Shown one piece after another: positions 16,310 through 24,107 of a DNA stretch of 64,000 nt. The position numbers were made by a program, and so were the translations under genes. A model generated the notes under the pieces. That model did not search any database, was not told the origin of the DNA, and saw only the letters and a program-made list of their open reading frames with translations. How positions within the stretch are numbered: the first letter of the stretch is position 1; each line of letters starts with the position of its first letter. This stretch comes from Pseudoflavonifractor phocaeensis. Its GTDB lineage: Bacteria; Bacillota; Clostridia; Oscillospirales; Oscillospiraceae. The stretch lies in the NCBI RefSeq assembly GCF_016901735.1, contig NZ_JACLZC010000004.1, positions 1 to 64,000 of the forward strand. The letters are read 5' to 3'.

Positions 16310-17134
16310 ATGGATGATTTGCAAGAGAAAAAATGCCGGTGTAAACTTTGTGGCGCTTTATTCAAAGATAGTGATATGAGCGAAGAGCATTATCCCGCCC
16401 GGAGTACTGGTAATGATGATATTGTTGCACTCGATATTATCAAAATGTTTGAATCACTTCGGTCCTCAAAAGTACATTCTGAAATCGAAAAAAGGTTAGC
16501 TGTCGGTGAAAAACTTGAAGATATTACTGGGAATATCTTGGACACACAGTTAACAAAATCTTTATATCCAAAAGGGAGAACTGCTAGGACACTATGTCGA
16601 AAATGTAATACGTTTTTGGGGAAATATGATAAATCGTATTTGCGTTTTTTTGATTTGGATGGCAATCCAAAGGCCATAAAGGGCTTTCAGAGACAGACAA
16701 AATATCAGATAATTAAAGCTATTTATGCCAAGTTTATATCACTCCCGGAGACGCAAGATGAAGAATTTGACTTTTTAGATTTTATTAGAAATGAAGATGA
16801 AACCAGCTATAATGGAACATGGAAGCTCTACTTTGTAAAACGTGATAAGCGATCAGATCTTATGGGGCTGCCAGATATCGGAACCGGCAAAATAGTATTT
16901 GATGAAGGTGTTGTTTATGAAATGTCTGATGATAAGTTTATCTTTGATCTAATGAACTTTCCGAAGCATGCCTGTTTTCAAATGACTAACATTTTTGATA
17001 TTTTAAATAAAAACTATAGATTGACTGAAGGAACTGGAAAGGATGGTGGATATCACGCTCAGGTGCTGATAAGCAGATTGTTTTCTCAAATAAATATTCA
17101 AGTACCTGAAGAAGGTGTGTCAAAGTTAGAATAG
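16310..17134 (+). CDS. HNH-type zinc-binding endonuclease-like protein
   Basis: This 274-residue protein has an HNH-like zinc cradle: CxxC at Cys11/Cys14 (CRCKLCG), then EEHYPARS with His27, then CxxC at Cys96/Cys99 followed by Asn100 (LCRKCNTFLG). The remaining 170 residues are an unrecognised C-terminal domain. It is the most AT-rich gene of the operon and the last one before the element's right end, a typical cargo slot. AGGGG precedes the ATG. A nuclease restricting foreign DNA is plausible. It could act with the upstream protease and restriction enzyme or independently. Confidence 0.65.
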   Translation: MDDLQEKKCRCKLCGALFKDSDMSEEHYPARSTGNDDIVALDIIKMFESLRSSKVHSEIEKRLAVGEKLEDITGNILDTQLTKSLYPKGRTARTLCRKCNTFLGKYDKSYLRFFDLDGNPKAIKGFQRQTKYQIIKAIYAKFISLPETQDEEFDFLDFIRNEDETSYNGTWKLYFVKRDKRSDLMGLPDIGTGKIVFDEGVVYEMSDDKFIFDLMNFPKHACFQMTNIFDILNKNYRLTEGTGKDGGYHAQVLISRLFSQINIQVPEEGVSKLE

Positions 17135-17412
17135 CGTCTAGAAAACAAACAATATACATGTTATAATACACTTAAACCATCCAACCAGCTATCTCAAGCA
17201 AAACCCTTGATAGGATGGCCCGGATAGATTTTTGATAGCAAAAGTCCGAATAGACCTTAGGATAAGGATAATCTGCGTCAAATAAAACCACGACGAATTA
17301 AATCCTCTATACAAAAAAGTTTAGAAATGGATTTAACTCGGCGAGTGGGAATGATTTCAGAGGCCCGGAAAAGCCTGATTTTACTGGGTTTTTGAAGGGT
17401 TAAGGCCATTCG

Positions 17413-17430
17413 TGGCAACGATTTGGCAAC
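17413..17430 (+). repeat. second pair of TGGCAAC repeats near the right element end
   Basis: TGGCAAC copies start at 17413 and 17424, with the same 11-bp spacing as the pair at 1118/1129. They lie about 100 bp left of the right direct repeat. Around them 17135-17767 has no intact gene. A GCGAGTGGGAAT segment near 17341 also recurs near 1234. Confidence 0.45.
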
Positions 17431-17449
17431 ACTTTTTCATTATTCATAA

Positions 17450-17496
17450 AAAGAGAGCTAACTGATTTTGATTAGTCAGTTAGCTCTCTTTTTCTT
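17450..17496. terminator. bidirectional terminator at the right element end
   Basis: A 16-bp perfect stem (17450-17465 with 17476-17491) is flanked by A and T runs. It shares the CTAACTGA core and layout with the terminator at 1407-1447, left of the other direct repeat. Confidence 0.8.
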
Positions 17497-17512
17497 TTTA
17501 TTATTACTCTGT

Positions 17513-17547
17513 GCAACAAACGGCCTCTCCCGTGGCCTACAAGTGAG
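17513..17547. repeat. right 35-bp direct repeat (candidate attR)
   Basis: This is an exact copy of 1484-1518 in the same orientation. In both cases the repeat is preceded by a related terminator and followed by the 3' end of an HTH gene on the minus strand. Confidence 0.65.
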
Positions 17548-17551
17548 CAGG

Positions 17552-17665
17552 TCAAAAGAGGTCCTGGGGCGGCGCCTTCACATAGGTCTGGGCCTTGTCA
17601 AACTCCGGGTAGCGGTAGCGCCACTGGTCGTAGTCCTCTTTGGAGATTTCGCCCGCTGAAAGAAG
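17552..17665 (-). pseudogene. 3' stump of a second HTH repressor gene
   Basis: Read leftwards, this encodes a C-terminus (SAGEISKEDYDQWRYRYPEF, ending in PPQDLF) that aligns with the end of the intact repressor at 1523-2011 (TGEISQEDYDRWRYHYPEHD, ending in PPEGLI). No HTH domain remains upstream; the frame dissolves before the cas promoter. It is diverged, not identical, so it comes from a related element or a resident paralogue. Confidence 0.75.
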
Positions 17666-17724
17666 GGACGCAATCTTGATCGCGTACATCACATGGAATG
17701 GTCCGGTTTATGGTACACGTTCTA

Positions 17725-17733
17725 TGTTATACT
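17725..17733 (+). promoter_or_regulatory. extended -10 promoter element before cas3
   Basis: TGTTATACT (TG-n-TATACT) sits about 35 bp upstream of the cas3 start. No good -35 box is visible, which is typical of extended -10 promoters. Confidence 0.5.
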
Positions 17734-17767
17734 ATGAATGAAATAGGAGTTGAAAGGAGTACCTGCT

Positions 17768-19909
17768 ATGGAAGGTTTCACCTGTTTGGCCCATGTCGCC
17801 GATGACGGGCGGTCACAAACCATTCTTTCGCATCTACAAGGTACTGCCGGTCTGGCCAAAAGATTTGCGATGCCTTTTGGCGGAGAAGCGCAGGCAGAAC
17901 TGGCCGGATTGGCCCATGATATCGGAAAATACTCCGACGCATTTCAAAAGCGTTTGCGTGGCTGCCCGATTCAGGCAGACCATTCCACAGCCGGCGCGGT
18001 GGAGTGCTGGGAGCGCAGACAGCTTTTCGCAGCGTTTGCGGTGGCAGGTCACCACGGCGGTCTGCCGGACGGCGGCAGTCAGACAGACAGGCCGGATCAG
18101 GCCACGCTGTGGGGGCGTCTCAAACGGAAAGAGAGCCTGGAACCCTATGGGGACTGGGAGCAGGAGATAACCTTGCCCCAGGCAGGCGTTCCCCCCTTTC
18201 TTATGAAGCCATCCGGACCGGAATGGATATTTTTTACCCGGATGCTCTACTCCTGCCTGGTGGACGCCGATTTTCTGGACACAGAGGCGTTTATGGATGG
18301 CAGGAGCCGGGAGCGTAATGAGACTTCCATGGAAGCGCTGTGGGACAGGCTGCAAAGTTACATATCCGGCTGGTTCCCGCCAAAGGGGGAGCTGAACCGC
18401 CGGCGCTGTCAGATTCTGGAGCGGTGCATACAGGAGGGAGAAGGGCGGACGCCGGGACTTTTTTCCCTCACCGTGCCCACCGGCGGGGGAAAGACCGTTG
18501 CCTCCCTTGCCTTTGCCCTGGCCCATGCCAAAAAGCACGGCCTGCGGCGGGTGATCTATGTGATCCCCTATACCTCCATCATTGAACAGAACGCGGAGGT
18601 ATTCCGGGAAATACTGGGCAGGGAAAACGTATTGGAGCACCACTCCAATCTGCTCTATGATTTGGAGAGAGAGGCCCGGCCCCACACCATCCGGCTGGCC
18701 AAAGCCACCGAAAACTGGGATATGCCGGTGGTGGTGACCACAGCGGTACAGTTTTTCGAGTCGCTATATGCCTGCCGCTCCTCCCAGTGCCGCAAGCTCC
18801 ACAACATTGCGGGCAGTGTGGTGATTTTTGACGAGGCCCAGATGCTCCCCCTGCCCTATCTGCGGCCCTGCGTCTGGGCCATTTCCCAACTGGTGGCCCA
18901 TTACAACGTTTCCGCTGTCCTCTGTACCGCCACGCAGCCTGCCCTGGAGCCGATTTTTCGTGAATTTCTTCCCAATATTTCCATGCGGGAGCTGTGCCCG
19001 CCCGATATCTGCCGGTGGGAGGTGTTCCGCCGGGTCTCCTTCCGGCAGGCCGGCGGGATGACCTGGGATGCACTGGCCGCACAGCTCAACGCCCACAGCC
19101 AGGTTTTGTGTATCGTCAACACCAGAAAGGCGGCCCAGGAGGTATATGGACGTCTGGATAACACAGGCAGTTTTCACCTGTCTACCCTCATGTGCCCCAG
19201 CCACCGGAAGGAACAGCTGCGGGAGATGCGCCGCCGCCTGAAGGAAGGGCTGCCCTGCCGGGTGGTGTCCACCTCCCTTATTGAGGCCGGCGTGGATGTG
19301 GACTTCCCGACGGTATTCCGGGAAACAGCCGGTTTGGATTCCATTTTGCAGGCCGCCGGACGGTGCAACCGGGAGGGAAAACGCCCGGCGGCGGAGAGCA
19401 TCGTCTACATTTTTGAAGGAGAAGCACCGGCGCCTCCACTCTTTTCCGATGCCATTGGAGCGGGAAAAACGGTCATGTCCCGCTATACTGATCTCACCTC
19501 CCGGGAGGCCGTCCACCGCTATTTTTCAGAGCTGTTGGATTTGAAGGGAAAAGAGGCCCAGGATAAGGAAAAGATTCTGTCCCTCCAGCAGTCGGCGTTC
19601 TTTCCGTTCCGCACGGTGGCGGAGCGCTTCCACCTCATCGACACCCCCACCCGGACGGTCTATGTCCCGTGGGGAGAGGGAGCGGGCCTGATCGAGCAGC
19701 TGTACGCCGGCGGGGGAGGACGGATCCTTTTCCGACAGCTGGGGCAGTATGGCGTGTCCGTTTACGAACAGCATTTTGCCGCCCTGGAAGCGGCGGGAGA
19801 TTTGGAGGTGCTGGAAAACGGCGCGGCCATCCTGCGCAATCCGGCCCTTTATGCCGCTGAAACCGGCCTTTCCCTGGAGGCTGACAGCGGAAAGGGATTG
19901 TTTATCTGA
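17768..19909 (+). CDS. cas3: CRISPR-associated helicase-nuclease Cas3 (type I-C)
   Basis: This 713-residue effector has an N-terminal HD nuclease (His50/Asp51 in GLAHDIGKYS, His72 in DHSTAG, His95/His96 in GHHGG). A SF2 helicase follows with Walker A PTGGGKT (237-243), DEAQ (355-358) and a second lobe containing STSLIEAGVDVDFP and AAGRCNREGK. The ATG at 17768 is preferred (AAAGGAG 8 nt upstream) over a TTG at 17750. Cas3 is recruited by target-bound Cascade to nick and degrade DNA. All catalytic motifs are present. It has its own promoter and is separated from cas5c by 246 bp holding a regulatory RNA candidate. Confidence 0.96.
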   Translation: MEGFTCLAHVADDGRSQTILSHLQGTAGLAKRFAMPFGGEAQAELAGLAHDIGKYSDAFQKRLRGCPIQADHSTAGAVECWERRQLFAAFAVAGHHGGLPDGGSQTDRPDQATLWGRLKRKESLEPYGDWEQEITLPQAGVPPFLMKPSGPEWIFFTRMLYSCLVDADFLDTEAFMDGRSRERNETSMEALWDRLQSYISGWFPPKGELNRRRCQILERCIQEGEGRTPGLFSLTVPTGGGKTVASLAFALAHAKKHGLRRVIYVIPYTSIIEQNAEVFREILGRENVLEHHSNLLYDLEREARPHTIRLAKATENWDMPVVVTTAVQFFESLYACRSSQCRKLHNIAGSVVIFDEAQMLPLPYLRPCVWAISQLVAHYNVSAVLCTATQPALEPIFREFLPNISMRELCPPDICRWEVFRRVSFRQAGGMTWDALAAQLNAHSQVLCIVNTRKAAQEVYGRLDNTGSFHLSTLMCPSHRKEQLREMRRRLKEGLPCRVVSTSLIEAGVDVDFPTVFRETAGLDSILQAAGRCNREGKRPAAESIVYIFEGEAPAPPLFSDAIGAGKTVMSRYTDLTSREAVHRYFSELLDLKGKEAQDKEKILSLQQSAFFPFRTVAERFHLIDTPTRTVYVPWGEGAGLIEQLYAGGGGRILFRQLGQYGVSVYEQHFAALEAAGDLEVLENGAAILRNPALYAAETGLSLEADSGKGLFI

Positions 19910-19910
19910 G

Positions 19911-19999
19911 GAAAAGGTAGTGGGGAAGCGAAACGCTTCCCCACTACCCCTGACAGGATCTTCTCTAACTCAATATTTCAATCCACGCATTGCGGCGAC
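19911..19999 (-). ncRNA. crRNA-like regulatory RNA candidate (degenerate repeat + guide + terminator)
   Basis: Transcribed leftwards, the RNA would begin with a 25-nt degenerate CRISPR repeat (19999-19975) that keeps GTCGC and the last 14 bases, GCGTGGATTGAAAT, but has lost most of the stem. A guide-like stretch follows from 19974. A 15-bp GC-rich hairpin (19948-19934 with 19930-19916) and TTTT form an intrinsic terminator. Guide positions 1-11 are identical to 20052-20062 on the plus strand, and 16 of the first 17 match. The single mismatch in that span is at position 12, and the match ends at 18; both are positions that Cascade leaves unpaired. The site lies immediately upstream of the cas5c promoter. 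This is the layout of cas-regulating RNAs (CreR) that guide Cascade to silence cas transcription without cleavage. Confidence 0.8.
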
Positions 20000-20005
20000 A
20001 GAGCT

Positions 20006-20035
20006 AGTATAACACATAGGCGCGCCTCTTGGCAA
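20006..20035 (-). promoter_or_regulatory. promoter of the crRNA-like RNA
   Basis: On the minus strand TTGCCA (20035-20030) and TATACT (20011-20006) are 18 bp apart, with an upstream TG making an extended -10. The predicted start lies about 7 nt further, at 19999, which is exactly the first base of the degenerate repeat. Confidence 0.7.
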
Positions 20036-20068
20036 ACTCAATTAAAATTTTATTGAGTTAGAAAAGAT
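20035..20068 (+). promoter_or_regulatory. guide-matching site and palindrome upstream of cas5c
   Basis: The plus strand from 20052 reads ATTGAGTTAGA and then continues to match the guide RNA to 20068 with one mismatch. The three preceding bases are TTT, close to the TTC PAM usual for type I-C. The first eight bases also form the right arm of a palindrome (AACTCAAT 20035-20042, ATTGAGTT 20052-20059). The left arm of that palindrome touches the -35 box of the RNA's own promoter. Confidence 0.75.
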
Positions 20069-20073
20069 AAATA

Positions 20074-20102
20074 TTGAATTGTATTTTGAGATGTGATATA
20101 TT
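20074..20102 (+). promoter_or_regulatory. promoter of the cas5c-cas8c-cas7-cas4-cas1-cas2 operon
   Basis: TTGAAT (20074-20079) and TATATT (20097-20102) are exactly 17 bp apart, about 50 bp before the cas5c start. A Cascade footprint starting at 20052 would cover the -35 box. Confidence 0.7.
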
Positions 20103-20155
20103 TGACTCATGACAAAAAATGCGCAAAAACAAGTGAATGGAAAGGAGTGACGCCT

Positions 20156-20821
20156 ATGTCCATCAAACTGGAGGTATGGGGAGATTACGCCCTCTTTACA
20201 CGCCCGGAGATGAAGGTGGAACGAGTGAGCTATGATGTGATGACCCCCTCGGCAGCCCGGGGACTGATTGAGGCCATCTACTGGCATCCGGGTATGCGGT
20301 GGTGTATTGACCGCATCCATGTCTGTGCTCCCATCCACTTCACCAACCTGCGGCGCAACGAGGTCAAATCCACGATCTCCGCCAGGACCGCCCGTACGGT
20401 CATGGAACGGGGGAAGGGGGCGCTGTATCTCAGCACCTCGGAGGACATCCAGCAGCGGGCCGCCCTGCTGCTGCGGGAGGTCCGCTATGTGATCGAGGCT
20501 CATTTTGATGTGGTGAAAGAAAAGGCCGCGCCGGGGGACAATTCGGGGAAATTTCAGGACATTGTAAAACGGCGCATCCAGAAAGGGCAGTTTTATCATC
20601 AGCCCTGCTTCGGCTGCCGGGAGTTTCCCGCTCAGTTTCGCCTGTGTCAGGAACTCCCGCCCTGTCCGGAGGAGCTGAAAGGGGAGCGGGACCTGGGCTG
20701 GATGCTCTACGACATGGACTATACCGACCCGGAAAACATCACTCCCCTCTTTTTCCGCGGCATTCTCCGGGACGGGGTGCTGGAGGTTCCGTCCTGGGAC
20801 AGTGAGGAGGTGCGGCGATGA
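20156..20821 (+). CDS. cas5c: Cas5c, type I-C crRNA-processing endonuclease and Cascade subunit
   Basis: This 221-residue RAMP protein starts MSIKLEVWGDYALFTRPEMK, the Cas5c (Csd5/DvulG) N-terminus, followed by SYDVMTPSAARGLIEAIYWH and a C-terminal YDMDYTDPENITPLFFRG. In type I-C, which lacks Cas6, Cas5c cuts precursor crRNA just 3' of the repeat stem and stays on the 5' handle. The ATG at 20156 is chosen for AAAGGAG 8 nt upstream. It overlaps cas8c by ATGA. If the upstream RNA is a guide, Cas5c expression would be the first target of its repression. Confidence 0.95.
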   Translation: MSIKLEVWGDYALFTRPEMKVERVSYDVMTPSAARGLIEAIYWHPGMRWCIDRIHVCAPIHFTNLRRNEVKSTISARTARTVMERGKGALYLSTSEDIQQRAALLLREVRYVIEAHFDVVKEKAAPGDNSGKFQDIVKRRIQKGQFYHQPCFGCREFPAQFRLCQELPPCPEELKGERDLGWMLYDMDYTDPENITPLFFRGILRDGVLEVPSWDSEEVRR

Positions 20822-22551
20822 TCCTGCAGGCACTGACGGATTACTACCGTACTTTGGAAGAAAAAGGCGAAATCTCTCCGCCCGGCTGGGGAGAGGTCAA
20901 AGTCTCCCATGCCCTGTGCATAGGAGCAGACGGGACGCTAGAGCAGGTGGTATCTGTCCAGACAGAACAGACCAAGGGGAAAAAGACGGTGCTGGCGCCC
21001 CGCCCCATGATGCTTCCGGCTCCGGTGAAACGTACGGTGGGGATCGCGCCCAATTTTCTCTGTGACAATTCCGGCTATTTCCTGGGAGCGGACAACAAAG
21101 GAAAACCTCAGCGGACATTGGAGTGTTTTCAAGCGTGCAAAGCCCTTCACGAGGAGCTGCTGGAAGGGGTGGACAGTCCTGTGGCCCAAGCTGTGCTGGC
21201 TTTTTTCCGGACATGGCAGCCGGAGCAGGCGGCCAGTCACCCGGCGTTGTTGCCCTGCTGGGATGCGATTCTATCCGGCGGCAATCTGGTCTTTCGGTAT
21301 GAGGGAAGATTTGTTCATGAGGACCCTTTGGTCCGGCAAGTCTGGGACAGCCGCTATGGGACAGCAGAGGATGGGCCCCAGATGGTGTGTCTGGTCACCG
21401 GGGAGCGCGGAACAGTGGAGAGCATCCATCCCTCCATTAAAAATGTACAGGGCGCCCAGTCCAGCGGCGCGGCGCTGGTGTCCTTCAATGCACCCGCATT
21501 TTGTTCCTACGGCAAGGAGCAAAATTATAACGCCCCCACCGGCAAATACGCCGCCTTTGCCTACACCACGGCCCTCAACCACCTGCTGGCCGACCGGGAG
21601 CACGTCTACCGGATGGGGGACGCCACCGTGGTCTGCTGGGCCAGATGCGGCGGAGATGCCTATCAGAATCTGATGGGCTGGGCCTTTTTTGGGGCTGAGC
21701 CGTCCTATACGCTGACCGATTTACAGGGAGCATTGAAAAACTTGTGCATGGGGAACGCAGTGGATTTGGACGAGGAGCGGCTGGACCCCCACATGGACTT
21801 TTACATCCTGGGACTCTCTCCCAATTCCGCCCGGCTCTCGGTGCGCTTTTTCCTCCACAACACCTTCGGAGCCTTCCTCCGCAATGCCCAGGCCCATCAG
21901 CAGCGGCTGGAGATCGTCAAACCGGTCTATGACAAATTTGATACGATCCCCATCTGGAAACTGCTGGATGAAACGGTAAATCAAAACAGCCGGGATAAAA
22001 CGCCTTTGCCCAATATGGCCGGCGAGGTGCTGCGGGCTGTCCTCACTGATACCCGCTACCCAGCCACTCTGTTGAACGGCGTGGCCCTGCGCATCCGGGC
22101 GGAACACAGTATGACCCGTGGCCGGGCCGCCATTCTCAAGGCCTACTATCTGAAAAATACACATCCTGACGTACCAAAGGAGGTTTTGACCGTGTCCCTC
22201 AATCCCGACAGCACCAACGTCCCCTACAACCTGGGACGGCTCTTTTCCGTGCTGGAAGCCGTCCAGTCCGCCGCCAATCCCGGGATCAACGCCACCATCA
22301 AGGATAAGTATTTCAGTTCGGCGTCGGCGACCCCCGCCATTGTGTTTCCGGTCCTGGTCAATCTGGCCCAGAAACACCTGAAAAAGCTGGATGGCGGCCT
22401 GCGTACCCACTATGATAAACAAATCACCACTCTGCTTTCCAAGCTGGGCGAGAGTTATCCCCCGCGTATGAACCTGCCCCAACAGGGCTGCTTCCAGCTG
22501 GGCTACTACCACCAGACCCAGAGCCGTTTTGAGAAAAAGGAGGAAAAGTAA
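20818..22551 (+). CDS. cas8c: Cas8c (Csd1), large subunit of type I-C Cascade
   Basis: This 577-residue protein of Csd1 type starts MILQALTDYYRTLEEKGEIS. Recognisable blocks are CDNSGYFLGADNKGKPQRT near residue 80, VQGAQSSGAALVSFNAPAFC near 220 and LGRLFSVLEAVQSAANPGIN near 470. Cas8c recognises the PAM and recruits Cas3; an internal translation start supplying Cas11c is known in this family and possible here, but I did not locate it. The gene is translationally coupled to cas5c and ends directly before cas7. Confidence 0.94.
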   Translation: MILQALTDYYRTLEEKGEISPPGWGEVKVSHALCIGADGTLEQVVSVQTEQTKGKKTVLAPRPMMLPAPVKRTVGIAPNFLCDNSGYFLGADNKGKPQRTLECFQACKALHEELLEGVDSPVAQAVLAFFRTWQPEQAASHPALLPCWDAILSGGNLVFRYEGRFVHEDPLVRQVWDSRYGTAEDGPQMVCLVTGERGTVESIHPSIKNVQGAQSSGAALVSFNAPAFCSYGKEQNYNAPTGKYAAFAYTTALNHLLADREHVYRMGDATVVCWARCGGDAYQNLMGWAFFGAEPSYTLTDLQGALKNLCMGNAVDLDEERLDPHMDFYILGLSPNSARLSVRFFLHNTFGAFLRNAQAHQQRLEIVKPVYDKFDTIPIWKLLDETVNQNSRDKTPLPNMAGEVLRAVLTDTRYPATLLNGVALRIRAEHSMTRGRAAILKAYYLKNTHPDVPKEVLTVSLNPDSTNVPYNLGRLFSVLEAVQSAANPGINATIKDKYFSSASATPAIVFPVLVNLAQKHLKKLDGGLRTHYDKQITTLLSKLGESYPPRMNLPQQGCFQLGYYHQTQSRFEKKEEK

Positions 22552-23448
22552 ATGTCTGAGCCTATTAAGAACCGCTATGAATTCGTCATTCTCTTCGACG
22601 TGGAAAACGGCAACCCCAACGGCGATCCCGACGCCGGCAACATGCCCCGGGTGGACCCGGAGACCGGTCTGGGTATCGTGACCGACGTATGCCTCAAGCG
22701 GAAGATCCGCAACTATGTGGAGACGGTGAAGGAGGACGCCGCCGGCTACCGCATCTATGTCAAGGACGGCGTGCCGTTGAACCGCAGCGATGCTGAGGCT
22801 TACGCGGAGCTGGAAGTCACGGAAAAGAACGTAAAGGAAAAGAAAAAATCCGACCCCGATCTGGACCGGAAGATCCGGGACTGGATGTGCGCGAATTTTT
22901 ATGATATCCGCACCTTCGGCGCGGTAATGACCACTTTTGTCAAGGCGGCCCTCAACTGCGGCCAGGTGCGGGGCCCGGTACAGCTGGGCTTTGCCCGCAG
23001 CGTGGAGCCGGTGGTGCCCCAGGAGGTGACCATCACCCGGGTAGCCATCACCACCGAGGCCGACGCCGAAAAGAAGGGCACCGAAATGGGCCGGAAGTAC
23101 ATCGTTCCCTATGGTCTCTATCGCTGCGAGGGCTATATCTCCGCCAATCTGGCCCGCAAGACCACCGGTTTCTCCGAAGAGGACCTGTCCCTGCTGTGGG
23201 AGGCCATCCTCAATCTGTTTGAGCACGACCGCTCCGCCGCCCGCGGCAAGATGGCGGTGCGGGAGCTCATCGTATTCAAACACGACAGTGAGCTGGGCTG
23301 TGCGCCCGCCTGGAAGCTTTTTGACACGGTGACGGTTACCCGGAAAAATCCGGACGAGGCCGCCCCCGCCCGTTCCTATCAGGACTATATCGTCTCCGTG
23401 AATGAGGCGGCATTGCCCGCCGGCGTTACCTGTCAGCGCATGGGGTGA
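22552..23448 (+). CDS. cas7: Cas7c (Csd2), backbone subunit of type I-C Cascade
   Basis: This 298-residue Cas7 has the hallmark start KNRYEFVILFDVENGNPNGD and PRVDPETGLGIVTDVCLKRK, then IRTFGAVMTTFVKAALNCGQ. Multiple copies coat the crRNA and force every sixth base out of pairing with the target. GGAGGAAAAGTAA precedes the ATG, and the ATG directly follows the cas8c stop. The protein ends with GVTCQRMG, overlapping the GTG start of cas4. Confidence 0.95.
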   Translation: MSEPIKNRYEFVILFDVENGNPNGDPDAGNMPRVDPETGLGIVTDVCLKRKIRNYVETVKEDAAGYRIYVKDGVPLNRSDAEAYAELEVTEKNVKEKKKSDPDLDRKIRDWMCANFYDIRTFGAVMTTFVKAALNCGQVRGPVQLGFARSVEPVVPQEVTITRVAITTEADAEKKGTEMGRKYIVPYGLYRCEGYISANLARKTTGFSEEDLSLLWEAILNLFEHDRSAARGKMAVRELIVFKHDSELGCAPAWKLFDTVTVTRKNPDEAAPARSYQDYIVSVNEAALPAGVTCQRMG

Positions 23449-24107
23449 TCTATGCTGAGGAGGACTTCCTCCAGTTGTCCGGTTTGCAGCACTTTGCCTT
23501 CTGCCGCCGTCAGTGGGCGCTGATCCACATCGAGCAGCAGTGGAAGGAAAATCTCCGTACCGTAGAGGGCGATCTCTTCCACCATCGGGCCCATGACGGG
23601 CAGAGCCGGGAGCGCCGGGGAAACACCCTGATTCTGAGGGGGATTTCTGTGTCCTCGCCCACCTTGGGGATTTCCGGGAAATGTGATGTGGTGGAGTTTC
23701 ATGCGGACCCAAACGGCGTTTCGCTTCATGGGGAAGAAGGGCTTTGGACGCCTTTTCCCGTGGAGTATAAGCGGGGCGCGCCCAAGGCGCACCAGGCCGA
23801 CGAGCTGCAGCTGTGCGCCCAGGCCATGTGTCTGGAGGAAATGCTCTGCTGCACCATTCCGGAGGGAGCCCTTTTTTACGGTGAGACCCGGCGGCGTACG
23901 GCAGTATCATTTTCCGTGGAACTGCGGAGCCGGGTGAAAGAGCTGCTGGAGGAAATGCACCAGCTCTACCGCCGGGGGCATACGCCAAAAGTCCGGCGGT
24001 CCAAATCCTGCAATGCCTGCTCCTTGCAGGAGCTCTGCCTTCCTGCGCTGATGAAAGGAAGCGATGTGGACGCCTATCTGCGTCAGGCCATGGAGGAAAC
24101 GCCATGA
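23445..24107 (+). CDS. cas4: Cas4, PAM-selecting nuclease of adaptation
   Basis: This 220-residue Cas4 starts with GTG at 23445, overlapping the cas7 stop. It has the typical LSGLQHFAFCRRQWALIHIE with the first iron-sulfur Cys20. A RecB-type core follows (PVEYKRGAPKAHQADELQLC, containing the catalytic E-x-K). The C-terminal cysteine cluster is SCNACSLQELCLPA. Cas4 trims prespacers and enforces PAM orientation together with Cas1-Cas2. All four cluster cysteines are visible, so it appears functional. Confidence 0.95.
   Translation: MIYAEEDFLQLSGLQHFAFCRRQWALIHIEQQWKENLRTVEGDLFHHRAHDGQSRERRGNTLILRGISVSSPTLGISGKCDVVEFHADPNGVSLHGEEGLWTPFPVEYKRGAPKAHQADELQLCAQAMCLEEMLCCTIPEGALFYGETRRRTAVSFSVELRSRVKELLEEMHQLYRRGHTPKVRRSKSCNACSLQELCLPALMKGSDVDAYLRQAMEETP

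Noticed and set aside
17513-17547. A tRNA or other conserved gene as the integration target of the element
   Set aside because: No tRNA-like cloverleaf or gene end other than the HTH stump is seen at either 35-bp repeat.
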